Of a stretch of 64,000 nt of DNA, positions 42,962 through 52,037 are shown in pieces; position 1 is the first letter of the stretch, and every line of letters begins with the position of its first letter. Origin of the DNA: Pipra filicauda (lineage: Eukaryota; Chordata; Aves; Passeriformes; Pipridae). The stretch lies in contig NW_024105087.1 in the NCBI RefSeq assembly GCF_003945595.2, positions 1,927,001-1,991,000 on the forward strand. Reading direction: 5' to 3'. The notes under the pieces are model-generated. The model was given only the letters and a program-made list of their open reading frames with translations. It did not search any database and was not told the origin of the DNA. A program made the translations under genes and the position numbers.

Positions 42962-42979
42962 GTAGGACATATGTCCTAC
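42962..42979. repeat. 18-bp perfect palindrome with overlapping third arm
   Basis: GTAGGACATATGTCCTAC equals its own reverse complement. Immediately before it lies another TATGTCCT (42954-42961), which can also pair with AGGACATA (42964-42971), so two alternative hairpins compete. No element boundary was recognised. Confidence 0.9.
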
Positions 42980-43164
42980 TCAAGCAGACTGAGGTTAATA
43001 GTTTTAAAACATAACTGAAGTGGAGAAGGTTTTAAAAAATTTCACAAAAATCTGGCATGATTCCAAAGTAGATTGCAAATCTTGTGGTGTAGGAGTCTGA
43101 TAAATCTAAACTTTCTTGTCAAATTGAGCTACTAGCCTTCCTCAAATGGGTCACTTGTTGTACA

Positions 43165-43510
43165 TGAGACCTGCTCAGCTCAGTGTCCCCCCATCCCCAC
43201 CACCCTTCCTGCAGCCAGTACATACCACGCTTGGGCAGCTGTGCCATGGTCGTGCTCCTGCCCTGGGATCCCCTGTAAGGGATGCACAGAGATGATTGTG
43301 CTGGTTTGTGGTCTGCTGGCCCGTTGGACCTCCCACGGAGTGTCCCAGTCTCGCAGAGCCCTGCAGTGCCTTGTGTGTGCAACCCACAGGGCTCTCTCTT
43401 TGTGAAGAGCTCTGTTAACAGGGATGTTGGAGGGCCCAAACGCTCCCATCGTGCAGCTCCATGCCATGTGTGTGTCCATCTGTCATGGTGCCATGCACTA
43501 GGCACTTGCT
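43165..43510. other. GC-rich block of unknown origin
   Basis: This 350-bp block is clearly GC-richer than the surrounding intron and has sharp edges. All three minus-strand frames and one plus-strand frame stay open for 70-128 codons, as expected from few stops at this composition. No protein family, LTR signature or CR1 similarity was recognised. It could be a retroposed fragment, a decayed LTR or an isolated regulatory patch. Confidence 0.4.
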
Positions 43511-44089
43511 CTAATTTAAAGGGATTTGTTTCAGAAAGAGAAGGAACTTGAGAAGTTGCTTGTTGACGTGTTTGTCAGACCCATTGTTATGTGAATAAAT
43601 TTGATACTAGGAAGCAGTTCGTGTGGTTTTATCATAGTGTTTTTCATGATGCTGAAATATAAAAGATTTAGTACGTAATATAAGAAGTTAGATTCTCTGA
43701 TGTTAACTGTTTCTAACTCCTGTGGTTTTTTGGGCTGGGGTACACCCAGAAAAAAAAGTCCTTAGTTCTCTACTTGCTTTGACCGGTTTTGTGGGTATTA
43801 ATACGTGATTTTATAATAGCACTACATTAGGTGGTTTTAAAAGTAGTTTAAAAGTAGTTCCTGGAGCTGAAATACAGCAAGGATATTTTTCCTGTCACAA
43901 TTTTGAATTATTTCTAGCTCTGTTATTTACTGAGTTTTGTTTTCACATGTGTGTGTGTGCATGACTGCATGAATACAGCCGGATTGGAAGCTACCACGTG
44001 CTGTGTTAAGTGCACAAGCCATAATATACACCAGGTGTAGTAATTAGCAGTCACACGATGGCTGCCTATTTGTCTGGTTTTGCTGCTGT

Positions 44090-44250
44090 TGCTGTATCCC
44101 CTTGTGTTTTCAACCATCAGATAGCTGGATTTAATTGAGGCCACATCAGATGAGGCATTACTGACACCTTTAATTGAATGAGCATCCAGGGAGGATTAAC
44201 TCATAATATTGATTGGCTTTTAGCCACTTGCTCAGAAGGGTGTCTGGGTA
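44090..44250. promoter_or_regulatory. Candidate homeodomain-rich regulatory block
   Basis: It contains GGATTTAATTGAGG (44127-44140), CCTTTAATTGAATGAGC (near 44168) and GGATTAAC, plus two CATCAGAT(G/A) repeats. Homeodomain cores are spaced at 20-40 bp without simple-sequence noise. Function is inferred from motif density alone. Confidence 0.25.
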
Positions 44251-45081
44251 GCTTATTAGTTGCTTTTATTTACACCTTTATGCAAAGACTGTAAATAGGA
44301 ATTCATAGAGCAATATGTTTTTCTAAGTACTCTTAATAACTTTTTAAAAAGGAGTGATAATAAAAATGCAAATGTATTTAATTTTTTTATTGGTTCTGTA
44401 TAAATATACATTAAATGTATGCACTTACATACACATATATGTAATGAAATATTGCAAGGGAAAACAGCCAAGGACACTTCATTAGTACTCTAATTTGTTT
44501 ATTAGAAAATTACAAATACTTGAGCAACATGGCTACTGGTGACTAGGATGATCGTACCTCTACTTCTCAGTGGGGTTCTCTTTTTAGATGCACCACACAG
44601 TCATAAACCCATTACATTTTGCTTTTTCTCCTCATGTTTGATATCCAGATCTAAGGTCCTCAGTATTTTGCTTCGACATTTACAATATTCTTAGACAACT
44701 TAGTTAAAAAGTTATTAAACTTTTCAACTTACTAAACTAAAAAAACTAAAACCTTAAAAAATTATGCTGAAAATGAGAATCTGAATTCATTCTGGAAACA
44801 ACACAGGGTAGCGTCTGTAATCACATCCACTTTATATTCTTTACAACTGCATTTAATTATGTTTGTCCTTTCAAACACATTTGCAGTGAAGTCTTCTACT
44901 TTGCATTCATAAATCTTATTTTTGTGCACCAGAAATATATACAGAACATACATCTAGTGTATGTGTGTATCTGTTTATTTTAATGTGCTTTCATGTTCTC
45001 CTCTGGCTTGTAAAGAATTACAGTCTGCCAATTTAATGCAACTTGAGAAAATCTCTGGGAGCAGGAATTCCTTTTGCTCAC

Positions 45082-45104
45082 TTTTTTTTTTTTTTTTTTT
45101 TTTT
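45082..45104. repeat. T23 homopolymer
   Basis: Uninterrupted run of 23 T about 380 bp upstream of exon C. Simple-sequence tract; nothing else recognised. Confidence 0.85.
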
Positions 45105-45484
45105 GTTTCCCTCCTAGTTAGACTTTGCTTTCCTTGACATACTGTCTCTGCAGATACGAAGGAGAATTCTTTTGGCAGAGATAGGTGATTGAAAACTTTT
45201 AGTTTAATCTGCTGTGATCTGTAGCAAAGTCTGTATATAGACACTCTTATGTTCAGCAAGGCCCTCAGATTAATAGTGTGTGTAAAGGTTTTTCTGCCTC
45301 AAATAGTCTTTTCCACAAGCCTGTCCACTATTACTGCATTTGCTTTTCTCTGCAGCTGCTCTCTGATTTTGTGTGTTTTAATCCAATCTTCCTTCTCTTG
45401 TCCCGTCTTTTCTCCTCCCTGTGTTTTCTTTTCCCGTGTATTTGGGTCCTTGTTGTGTGCACTCAACAGTATCTCCTCCTGCAG

Positions 45485-45662
45485 AGCCCGTTGATGTTCA
45501 CAGAACAAGCTCAACAGGACGTTATCATGGTCCTAAAGTTCCCGTCCAACTCGCCTGTCACTCACGTGGCAGCCAACACCCAGCCTGGCCTGGCCACTCC
45601 TGCCGTGATCACAGTTACTGCAAACAGGCTCTTTGCTGTAAACAAGTGGCATAATCTCCCTG
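45485..45662 (+). CDS. LRBA: LRBA exon C: start of the WD40 region
   Basis: Internal coding exon of 178 nt, entering in phase 0 and leaving in phase 1, 59 codons plus one base. It opens SPLMFTEQAQQDVIMVLKFP and later reads SNSPVTHVAANTQPGLATPA and ITVTANRLFAVNKWHNLP, the segment that leads into the WD40 propeller. The sequence is clearly LRBA-type: NTQPGLATP and NKWHNLP, where NBEA differs. The donor is GTAAGT (45663). A second acceptor ending at 45469 would start the exon at 45470 and add five in-frame residues, YLLLQ, before SPLMF. NBEA, from memory, has CFLPQ at the same place. I chose 45485 because I recall human LRBA reading MQVSPLMF. Confidence 0.93.
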
Positions 45663-48333
45663 GTAAGTAAATTAAAGTCAGAAGCCTAAGAAACCCGTGC
45701 CATAAAGCAGTGCTTCCGTTGTCTTTTCAAGATTTGCTGCTGAACTGTTGTAAGTTTAAAGTGGAAAGAGCAGGTCCAGTCCTTTGACACAGCATGTTCT
45801 TCCCATGTGGACTTAGTTTCTCCTTGAGAAGGTAATCTGAGCTATTGTGTAGTAAGATGTGTAGCACACAAAAGCTTTGTAACAACAATATATTGCTTTC
45901 CAGGCCATCAGGCACCATGCAAGAAGACAAAAGCAGTGTATCACTATTTGGTCATGCCAAAGGCACACTCCTCCTCTTAAATCTGTTTTTCAGTCAGTTG
46001 GAAGCCTGAACCATATCATGTCTAAGACGGTTTTAAAACATGTAGGACTTGTCTGAAATCTTTTCTGCTGTCTTTTTCTTGTTGATTATAAACACCATCA
46101 TCTGATGTTAGAGCCACTCAATGAGAATTAATAAATAAAATGCATGGGGAAGTCTGTACCTTAAACATCCCAAAGTTATTAAGTGTTTATGTATTTGTCA
46201 GCATGAAAAGAAAACACCAGAGCCATTTGCATAGCAACTAATGAAATTAATTTTCCTTTAAAAATGTCTTGGACTGGAGAATTTAGTCATTCTGCTTTTA
46301 ATTCTAATATTTTCCAATCTGAAAGACATTCATCCTCCTTTCCCTGACTATGACAGTCTTAGGCCCAAGCTGGGAAAGGTAGTTTATTTCAGTGGTATGC
46401 AGTAAATTTGGTCAAAGGCTTTCCAAGAAAGGGAAAAAAGAGCTTCTACTCAAATAACTTAAATAGAAGATGTTTGCACCAGAGAAATACTTACATCACT
46501 GAGATTCCTACTGAGAAATCTTGACCTGTGGTCCTTGATTACTTTTTGAAAAAAACCAGATGACTCCCACACTTTTTCCTAATTCTTACAAATTACCTCT
46601 CAACATTGTCCAAATAGAAACATCTATGTATTATTTCACCCACCCAAGAAATGCTTAAAAAGAAAGGTGGGAAGGAAGAGGAGAAGGGAGACTTGTCTAG
46701 ATAACAAGTTGTAAGCAAGAACTAATTACAGGACTCCTGAGATTTCTTTCAAAGGAGGATGACAGTATCCTCTCATACCTTGGATGTGTGACCTTGGGCA
46801 TATAATATTCAAGGCTTTTAAAAAAATGGCCTTTGTGGACATAAAACGGTCATGGGAAAGAAAGAAGGTTCTAAAGTTGTAGGAGCTGATTTTGATTTGT
46901 GGTAATCAACTGGTTTGAGTTGAACAAAACTTTCAGATATTTGTTTTTCCCTCACCTCTGAAAGGGAGAACAGTAAACTGTGCTTTTGAGTCACTGTTTT
47001 TTCATTTAGAGGCATTTTACACCCGTCTTGCCTTTACAAAGAATTCAAGAAAACCTAGATCAAAACAAACAAAAGCCAACCAACCAAAACCCAACAAAAA
47101 CTCACCTCACCCCACTTCTCTGAGAGCACACTTGTCAACTGCAAGCTGTTGATGGAGTATTGTGCTTAAGATATCTGGGTATGGACTCCTGAGACTAACC
47201 TTCACTATTGTTGACTTCCAAATTTATACCGAAATGGGATCTGCTGGGATTAGAGAGCAGGTATCATTACTACTCCATATCTCCTGCTGTGGGCTAAGCA
47301 TTGTCTTTACTAATGAGGCATCATGATAAAAAAGTTAAGTTGCCAAGTGACCAGTTGTCACTAATGTGTAATTAAAAATCCCATTCCTGCCTTTGTGTGT
47401 GAATTTGGTGGCTTTGCTGACATCTAATGGCACTGGTACCCAGCAGGATGCTCAGTTTTGTCACGTAGATTTTGTGTTTTGCTCTGTATTAGTGTTTTAT
47501 TGCAGCAGAACTTTGAATGTACTTATGAATCATTTATTTAAGAAATCCTTCTATTGATACTAATTTTTATATTAAGCTACGGATGGTAGATGGAAAAATC
47601 ATAGGTTTAAATATTCAGCCATTATTATCCATTTCTCTTCAAAGAATGTATTGTGGGCTGGTTTTTTTTAGGGGTTGCTTGTTTGTTTTTAGTGAAGCTG
47701 AGAAAAAAAAGGCTTACTTTCTTTCTAACACTGAAGGAGAATTCAGTACGTAAACATTTCACTGGTATGCCAAGTGCCCAGATGAAATGTAGGTTGGCAG
47801 AATTAATGTATTAACTTCTATGCAAACTCACAAATAAAATGGGTTTTGGTGATGGATGAATCCTTAAATACTGGATGACTACAAGATTTCCCTGTCTGCA
47901 TCATAAACTGACTTTTTAAAAAAAAATGTCCTTTGTGCTTCAGTTGTTCAAAGCAGTGTTTTAAAAAGTAAAGAGGAAAATAGTATTTGCTACAGTCAGC
48001 AGATGGTTGTCACATTTTGTTTTCAGTCCTCTTTACCACTTAATTTTGTTTTGTTGCGACAGGAGAGGTTGCCAGTAAAGCATCTGCTAGAGCTTATGGC
48101 TCAGGACCAGAGCTGCTGCTGATGGCATACATTCAGAATAGCACTAATCTAAAATAAATGTTTAATAAGCAGCCTGTGAAAGCACCTGGATTTTTTTTTT
48201 TTTAATTCCATTGATGCAGAAGAATCTTGAACAGTTAAAAAAAAAAAAAGGCCGTAGCTTTGATTTATAAAATGTATGTGGCTTCACTGTTAAAAAAATG
48301 CAAAGTTTTAAAATCTTCTTTCCTGAATTCCAG
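45663..48333 (+). other. LRBA: LRBA intron between exons C and D
   Basis: About 2.7 kb, from GTAAGT to TTCCAG (48328-48333). It contains a POU/homeodomain cluster at 46221-46251 within a conserved-looking block (about 46130-46340) and short T and A homopolymers near 48190 and 48240. No gene or mobile element recognised. Confidence 0.85.
46130..46340. promoter_or_regulatory. Candidate enhancer with octamer and homeodomain cores
   Basis: ATTTGCAT (46225-46232) is a perfect POU octamer. On the minus strand it reads GTTGCTATGCAAAT, which resembles a SOX-OCT composite or an RFX half site fused to an octamer. Seven bases further lies TAATGAAATTA (46239-46249), a spaced pair of homeodomain cores. 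Flanks are free of simple repeats. Enhancer activity is inferred. Confidence 0.35.
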
Positions 48334-48396
48334 CTCATCAAGGTGCTGTACAAGACCAGGCTTACCAGCTGCCAGTGGAAATCGATCCTCTCATAG
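48334..48396 (+). CDS. LRBA: LRBA exon D: short symmetric exon
   Basis: Internal coding exon of 63 nt, phase 1 at both ends, so it adds exactly 21 residues: AHQGAVQDQAYQLPVEIDPL followed by I. The first alanine codon is split with exon C. Family members share the pattern HQGAVQDQ.YQLPVEIDPLI. The acceptor is TTCCAG; the donor is ATAG|GTCTGT (48397), the weakest in the window because it lacks the usual purine-rich GTAAGT or GTRAG core. Since its length is a multiple of three, skipping would preserve the frame. It encodes a loop before the first clear WD repeat. Confidence 0.93.
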   Translation, partial: LIKVLYKTRLTSCQWKSILS

Positions 48397-48449
48397 GTCT
48401 GTCACTTCCTTCTCTCTTTGCGATTCATTAAGCTCTGTATGGTGGCCCT

Positions 48450-48970
48450 GAAGTGTAGATTACGGTTGTTTTTCACTTGCTGGTTGCTGGGAATGGAATT
48501 TTCCTGATAAACCATTTGCATGCAAATTGGAATGCAATGAGCTGTGGCTATGCTGGTATTTCATCAACTCCCCCTCGTTGGTTTGCCTAATTTGAACAGG
48601 CCTAGGACGCGTGTCAGTGAAAATTAATATGGATGCTGTAATAATGTGTGATTGAGAATGTGCATGAAGTACTGTCAGGATAATATTGGATCTTTTCATC
48701 ACTCAGACTTGTTGATGAGCAGGAGCGAGGCACGTTATGATGAATTGGTGCACTGGTAATGTGATGGAGCTCCTTTGCTGAGGAAATTTTCATAATAACA
48801 GTGGGGTTCTTAACTGCACCGTGTTGTGAAAAATAAAACCATAGTGCCAGGGTTTCATCATTAAAGGAGATCAATCCTTTCTTCATAGACCTGCTGTTCA
48901 GGCTGAGGGGATTAATGTGTAATTGCAAAGCGGTTTCAAAGTTGAAATATATTGCCCACTCCATTTTAGT
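48450..48970. promoter_or_regulatory. Strong candidate conserved non-coding element with octamer palindrome
   Basis: ATTTGCATGCAAAT (48514-48527) is a perfect 14-bp palindrome made of two overlapping POU octamers, one per strand. Further on come AAAATTAATATGG (near 48620), GGTAATGTG, GATCAATCC (near 48869, bicoid-class core) and GGATTAATGTGTAATTG (48909-48925, paired-class cores). The 520-bp block has balanced composition, no homopolymers and many short words typical of deeply conserved enhancers, although stretches are open on the minus strand (48460-48702 and 48614-48964). I read those frames as by-products of composition, because neither shows a domain. Confidence 0.45.
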
Positions 48971-51109
48971 ATTGAGATATTAGTATTCGTTTTTCAAGGG
49001 TATTGCATCTTTTGATCAGCTTCACTAGTTAAATTTGTATATGTTTTTCTTTTATTAAAAAGGGGTGGAGGAATATCTCTCTTTTATGTAATGACTCAGT
49101 GTAATAGATTCAATTCATGACTTTTTATTATAGAGGTTTATTAGTTCATATAGGGCTGATTTTTCTATTAGCATGGTTAGAGTTTGGTCAGTTCTTTCAT
49201 TACAGACCCAACTTTGGGGAGTGCATACTTGGGCTATAATTCAGGAATCTGTAGCGTGGCAAATGGAACCTCATATAGGATCAGAAAAGAAAAACTCAAA
49301 CAACCTAACCCCAAAACACAAACTAGTTGTGGGACAGCAGCAAAGAAGATGGGATTCTGTGCCCCACAAGCACTATTAGATATATCGATCTTAGTTTAAA
49401 AACCAACTATTTCAGGGTTGTAGTTTAAGTGAAAAAGATAGGAAGTGGCCAATTACAGAAGAATGGGAAAATCTGAGCAATCCGAACTTGCCTGGATAGG
49501 TTAGAATGGCAGGTCTTTCAGCTAGTTAGAATTAATTTCAAAACTAATATGCATATCCCAGTAGGAACTGCATTGTATTAGTTTGTAGGTACAGACTGTT
49601 CCTGTGTAGCCATTTTGCTGGGTAAGCTCTGTGATAATTAAATCAGGAACAGTGTGGGCATATGAAACCATTTTATAAGAGCTGATAAAATGTTTCCCCA
49701 AAGTTTCTAAAATCAATTCTCAACTGAATAATATAATAGTTACAATTTATAATGAGGAGGACACATACTGTAACTCTCTTTTCTTCCTGAAATAGATTTT
49801 ATCCAAAAAATGTTTGGAGCAGGAAATGTATATTCTACTTTAAAACCTGCTATCAAGAAGATCTTAGAAGTACTTGTAAATGTTACAGCAAAACCCTCAA
49901 AATCACATTGAACTTGTCCGATTACTTTTTTTTACATATTGTGAAAAACATGAGGAAGGACATAAAATTTTTATTATCCTTTGTGATTTTTTTTCATAAT
50001 TTTAACATTAAAATTCCCTTTTTGGCCTGCCTTTAATTTATAAAATACTTTGGCTTTTGTTTGGTATAAACACCTTTAAAATCAATGTTCACATTCTGAA
50101 AAATGGTTTAATATTCTCTTCATATAATAGATCTCAAATCAGCCTTGTGATTACACTGGACATAGTTTAAAAGGGTTGAGGCTTTCTTTGTCATTGCTAA
50201 GTAGCATCATTGGGTGCAAACAAGTAATTATGTAGGTAATATTAAAGGGTTTTAATTGTGGCTAGACACATTTACCTAGAAATGGCACCTAAGAGGACCA
50301 CAAAATTACACTTTTATGGTTATAGCAGGAACCTTGTTGCTGTCTTAGTTGTAAGGAGGAATTCCTGCCCTCCTCAGTTGCCCAGGAAGACATAAACCAG
50401 CGATATCTCATATCACATAAATTGAAGACTTCTTTTTGAGGTGAAATTTTTTGAAGGTCTTATCCACATGTGTCAATCTGTATGCTTTTTGAGAGGTTTT
50501 TTTGCTGTGAAACACAGAATGTTTCACTGTGCATTTATAATGTGTTGTTGTTACTCTTTAAGCGGCCCCAACAGCGGTCGAGACCATGCTATGTGTTAAC
50601 TGCAGAGCAAGTGGCAACACCTTGCTAAATTATTTGCTACCCATATGGACATGACAGTATCAGCATTTTGAACATAGCAAAAGCATAAATAAATGAAGGA
50701 TTTGATACAGAGTAAATGGAATAAACCCAAGGCTCAGGGGAGAGCAAGCCTGTGAGAACAGAAAGAAGTTAAAGAATAAACAGTAAAGAAGAGCACAAGA
50801 CCAGGACAGAGGCAGGTCCAGGGGACCACCTGGATGGAAGTAATGATGCTTCAAGCAGTTGGCAGACAAACCCAGGCCCAGGAAAAATTATTTGCCACGG
50901 ATAGAAATCAAGTTCCCTCAGGAACATTGAAAAGTTCTTCCTACAGTGTAGGATTTTCATTATATATATATATGTAGGGACTTAAGAGATATATGTGCAC
51001 ACACGTTGATTAATAAGGACAAAATATAGTATGAAAAATGTCTTCACTAATTGATTCCTGTTCATTCTGTGGGTTCCCAATATAAGATGGTTGGAGAAAA
51101 TGATGTGAT

Positions 51110-51272
51110 GATTCCAAGGAAGTGGTGTAGTCACCATCCTTGGAGGTTTTTAAGAAAAGACTGAACGTGGCACTATGTGCCATAGTCTAGTTGACATGGT
51201 GGTGTTGGGTCAAAGGTTGGACTCGATGATCTCAGAGGTCTTTTCCAACCCCATTGATTCTGTGCTTCTGTG
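51110..51272 (+). mobile_element. CR1 LINE, 5'-truncated 3' fragment
   Basis: About 160 bases match the CR1 3' end: a CATCCTTGGAGGTTTTTAAG-like segment, then TTGGACTCGATGATCTCAGA and the run TCTTTTCCAACC. It ends in the 8-bp microsatellite typical of CR1, ATTCTGTG (51257-51264) followed by CTTCTGTG (51265-51272). It lies in sense orientation to LRBA. Extreme 5' truncation is normal for this family, and point differences suggest moderate age. Confidence 0.88.
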
Positions 51273-51881
51273 AAGTAAAACATCAGATGATCAAAGTGGG
51301 GCAAATATTTTCTCTTAGCCCTAAAGGTGATTGTGGAGATAAGCTGGTTAATTTTTTTTGCAATGCTCCAAAATTGTGAAATGGTAGTGATGTCTACTGA
51401 AGTTACTCTTTTTTTAAATTACAGTACTTGCTATGAAATCCAAGTAGTGTACAATTTTGAAATCATAATTCTGTTGCCTGCTGTGTTTGAGCCATTATAT
51501 ATTTCATGTACTCTCTTATCATTACATTCCCTTACTTTGTTTCTAATTTTTGATTTCTTGTACTAGAAGAAGGGAGAAAGGACGCTTATTATGTTTTTAC
51601 GCATCATGCCTTTGCAAAATATTTCATTTGTATTTCTCAGCTGCATTTGACTTAAAGAAGGCAATTCTTCTATTTTAGAATATGTGCTACAAGGAATTAG
51701 CATTGTTTCCAAAAGTGTAACGAATATTTCGTAGCAGAATTAGAAAGAAAACGTCCCTACCACAAAAAACAAGTAATAGCCGTGAGGAATATATTTGGTC
51801 TGAACATAAGTTTCTAGAATGTGCTTTTGTTCTGTGAATGTGGATGCTAAAATTTCTTGGTTTGTGTTTCTTTGTGTTCAG

Positions 51882-52037
51882 CCAGCAATACAGGTATGCA
51901 CAGAAGGCAAATCACTGACCTTTTAGACCAAAGCATTCAGGTACATTCCCAGTGTTTTGTCATCACCTCTGATAATCGTTACATCTTGGTCTGCGGCTTC
52001 TGGGACAAGAGTTTCCGAGTTTATTCTACTGACTCAG
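51882..52037 (+). CDS. LRBA: LRBA exon E: WD40 repeat
   Basis: Internal coding exon of 156 nt, phase 1 at both ends. After the alanine split with exon D it reads SNTGMHRRQITDLLDQSIQV, then HSQCFVITSDNRYILVCGFW, DKSFRVYSTDS, and ends one base into the next glycine codon. The stretch NRYILVCGFWDKSFRVYSTD is a WD-repeat blade: a hydrophobic strand, then a WD-like WDKSFRVY in place of a canonical WD dipeptide. GMHRRQITDLLDQSIQVHSQ separates LRBA from NBEA, which from memory has VNKRQITDLVDQSIQINAH. The acceptor is TTCAG; the donor is TCAG|GTAGTG (52038). Confidence 0.95.

Larger units (their letters stand above)
42172..45484 (+). other. LRBA: LRBA intron between exons B and C
   Basis: About 3.3 kb of intron. 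It contains an 18-bp palindrome (42962-42979), a GC-rich block (about 43165-43510), an enhancer-like block (about 44090-44250) and a T23 tract (45082-45104). The 3' end carries two AG acceptors 15 nt apart, ending at 45469 and 45484, preceded by a long pyrimidine-rich stretch from about 45340. The 128-codon minus-strand frame at 43119-43505 is a product of the GC-rich block. Confidence 0.85.
48397..51881 (+). other. LRBA: LRBA intron between exons D and E
   Basis: About 3.5 kb, from the weak donor GTCTGT to the acceptor TGTTCAG (51875-51881). The first 570 bases are the candidate enhancer block. The rest is AT-rich apart from a CR1 3' fragment at 51110-51272 and a short AT repeat near 50961. 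Open frames are short and unrelated to known families. Confidence 0.85.

Noticed and set aside
43119..43551. Overlapping open frames of 70-128 codons on both strands
   Set aside because: They coincide with a GC-rich block poor in stop codons. No domain, no splice logic and no family resemblance was seen.
45278..45670. 130-codon plus-strand open frame treated as a single gene
   Set aside because: Only its second half (45485-45662) is LRBA exon C. The first part is the pyrimidine-rich intron end read through in frame.
48614..48964. 116-codon minus-strand frame inside the candidate enhancer block
   Set aside because: It overlaps another open minus-strand frame, has no domain and the sequence texture is regulatory. 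Conservation, if any, is more likely non-coding.
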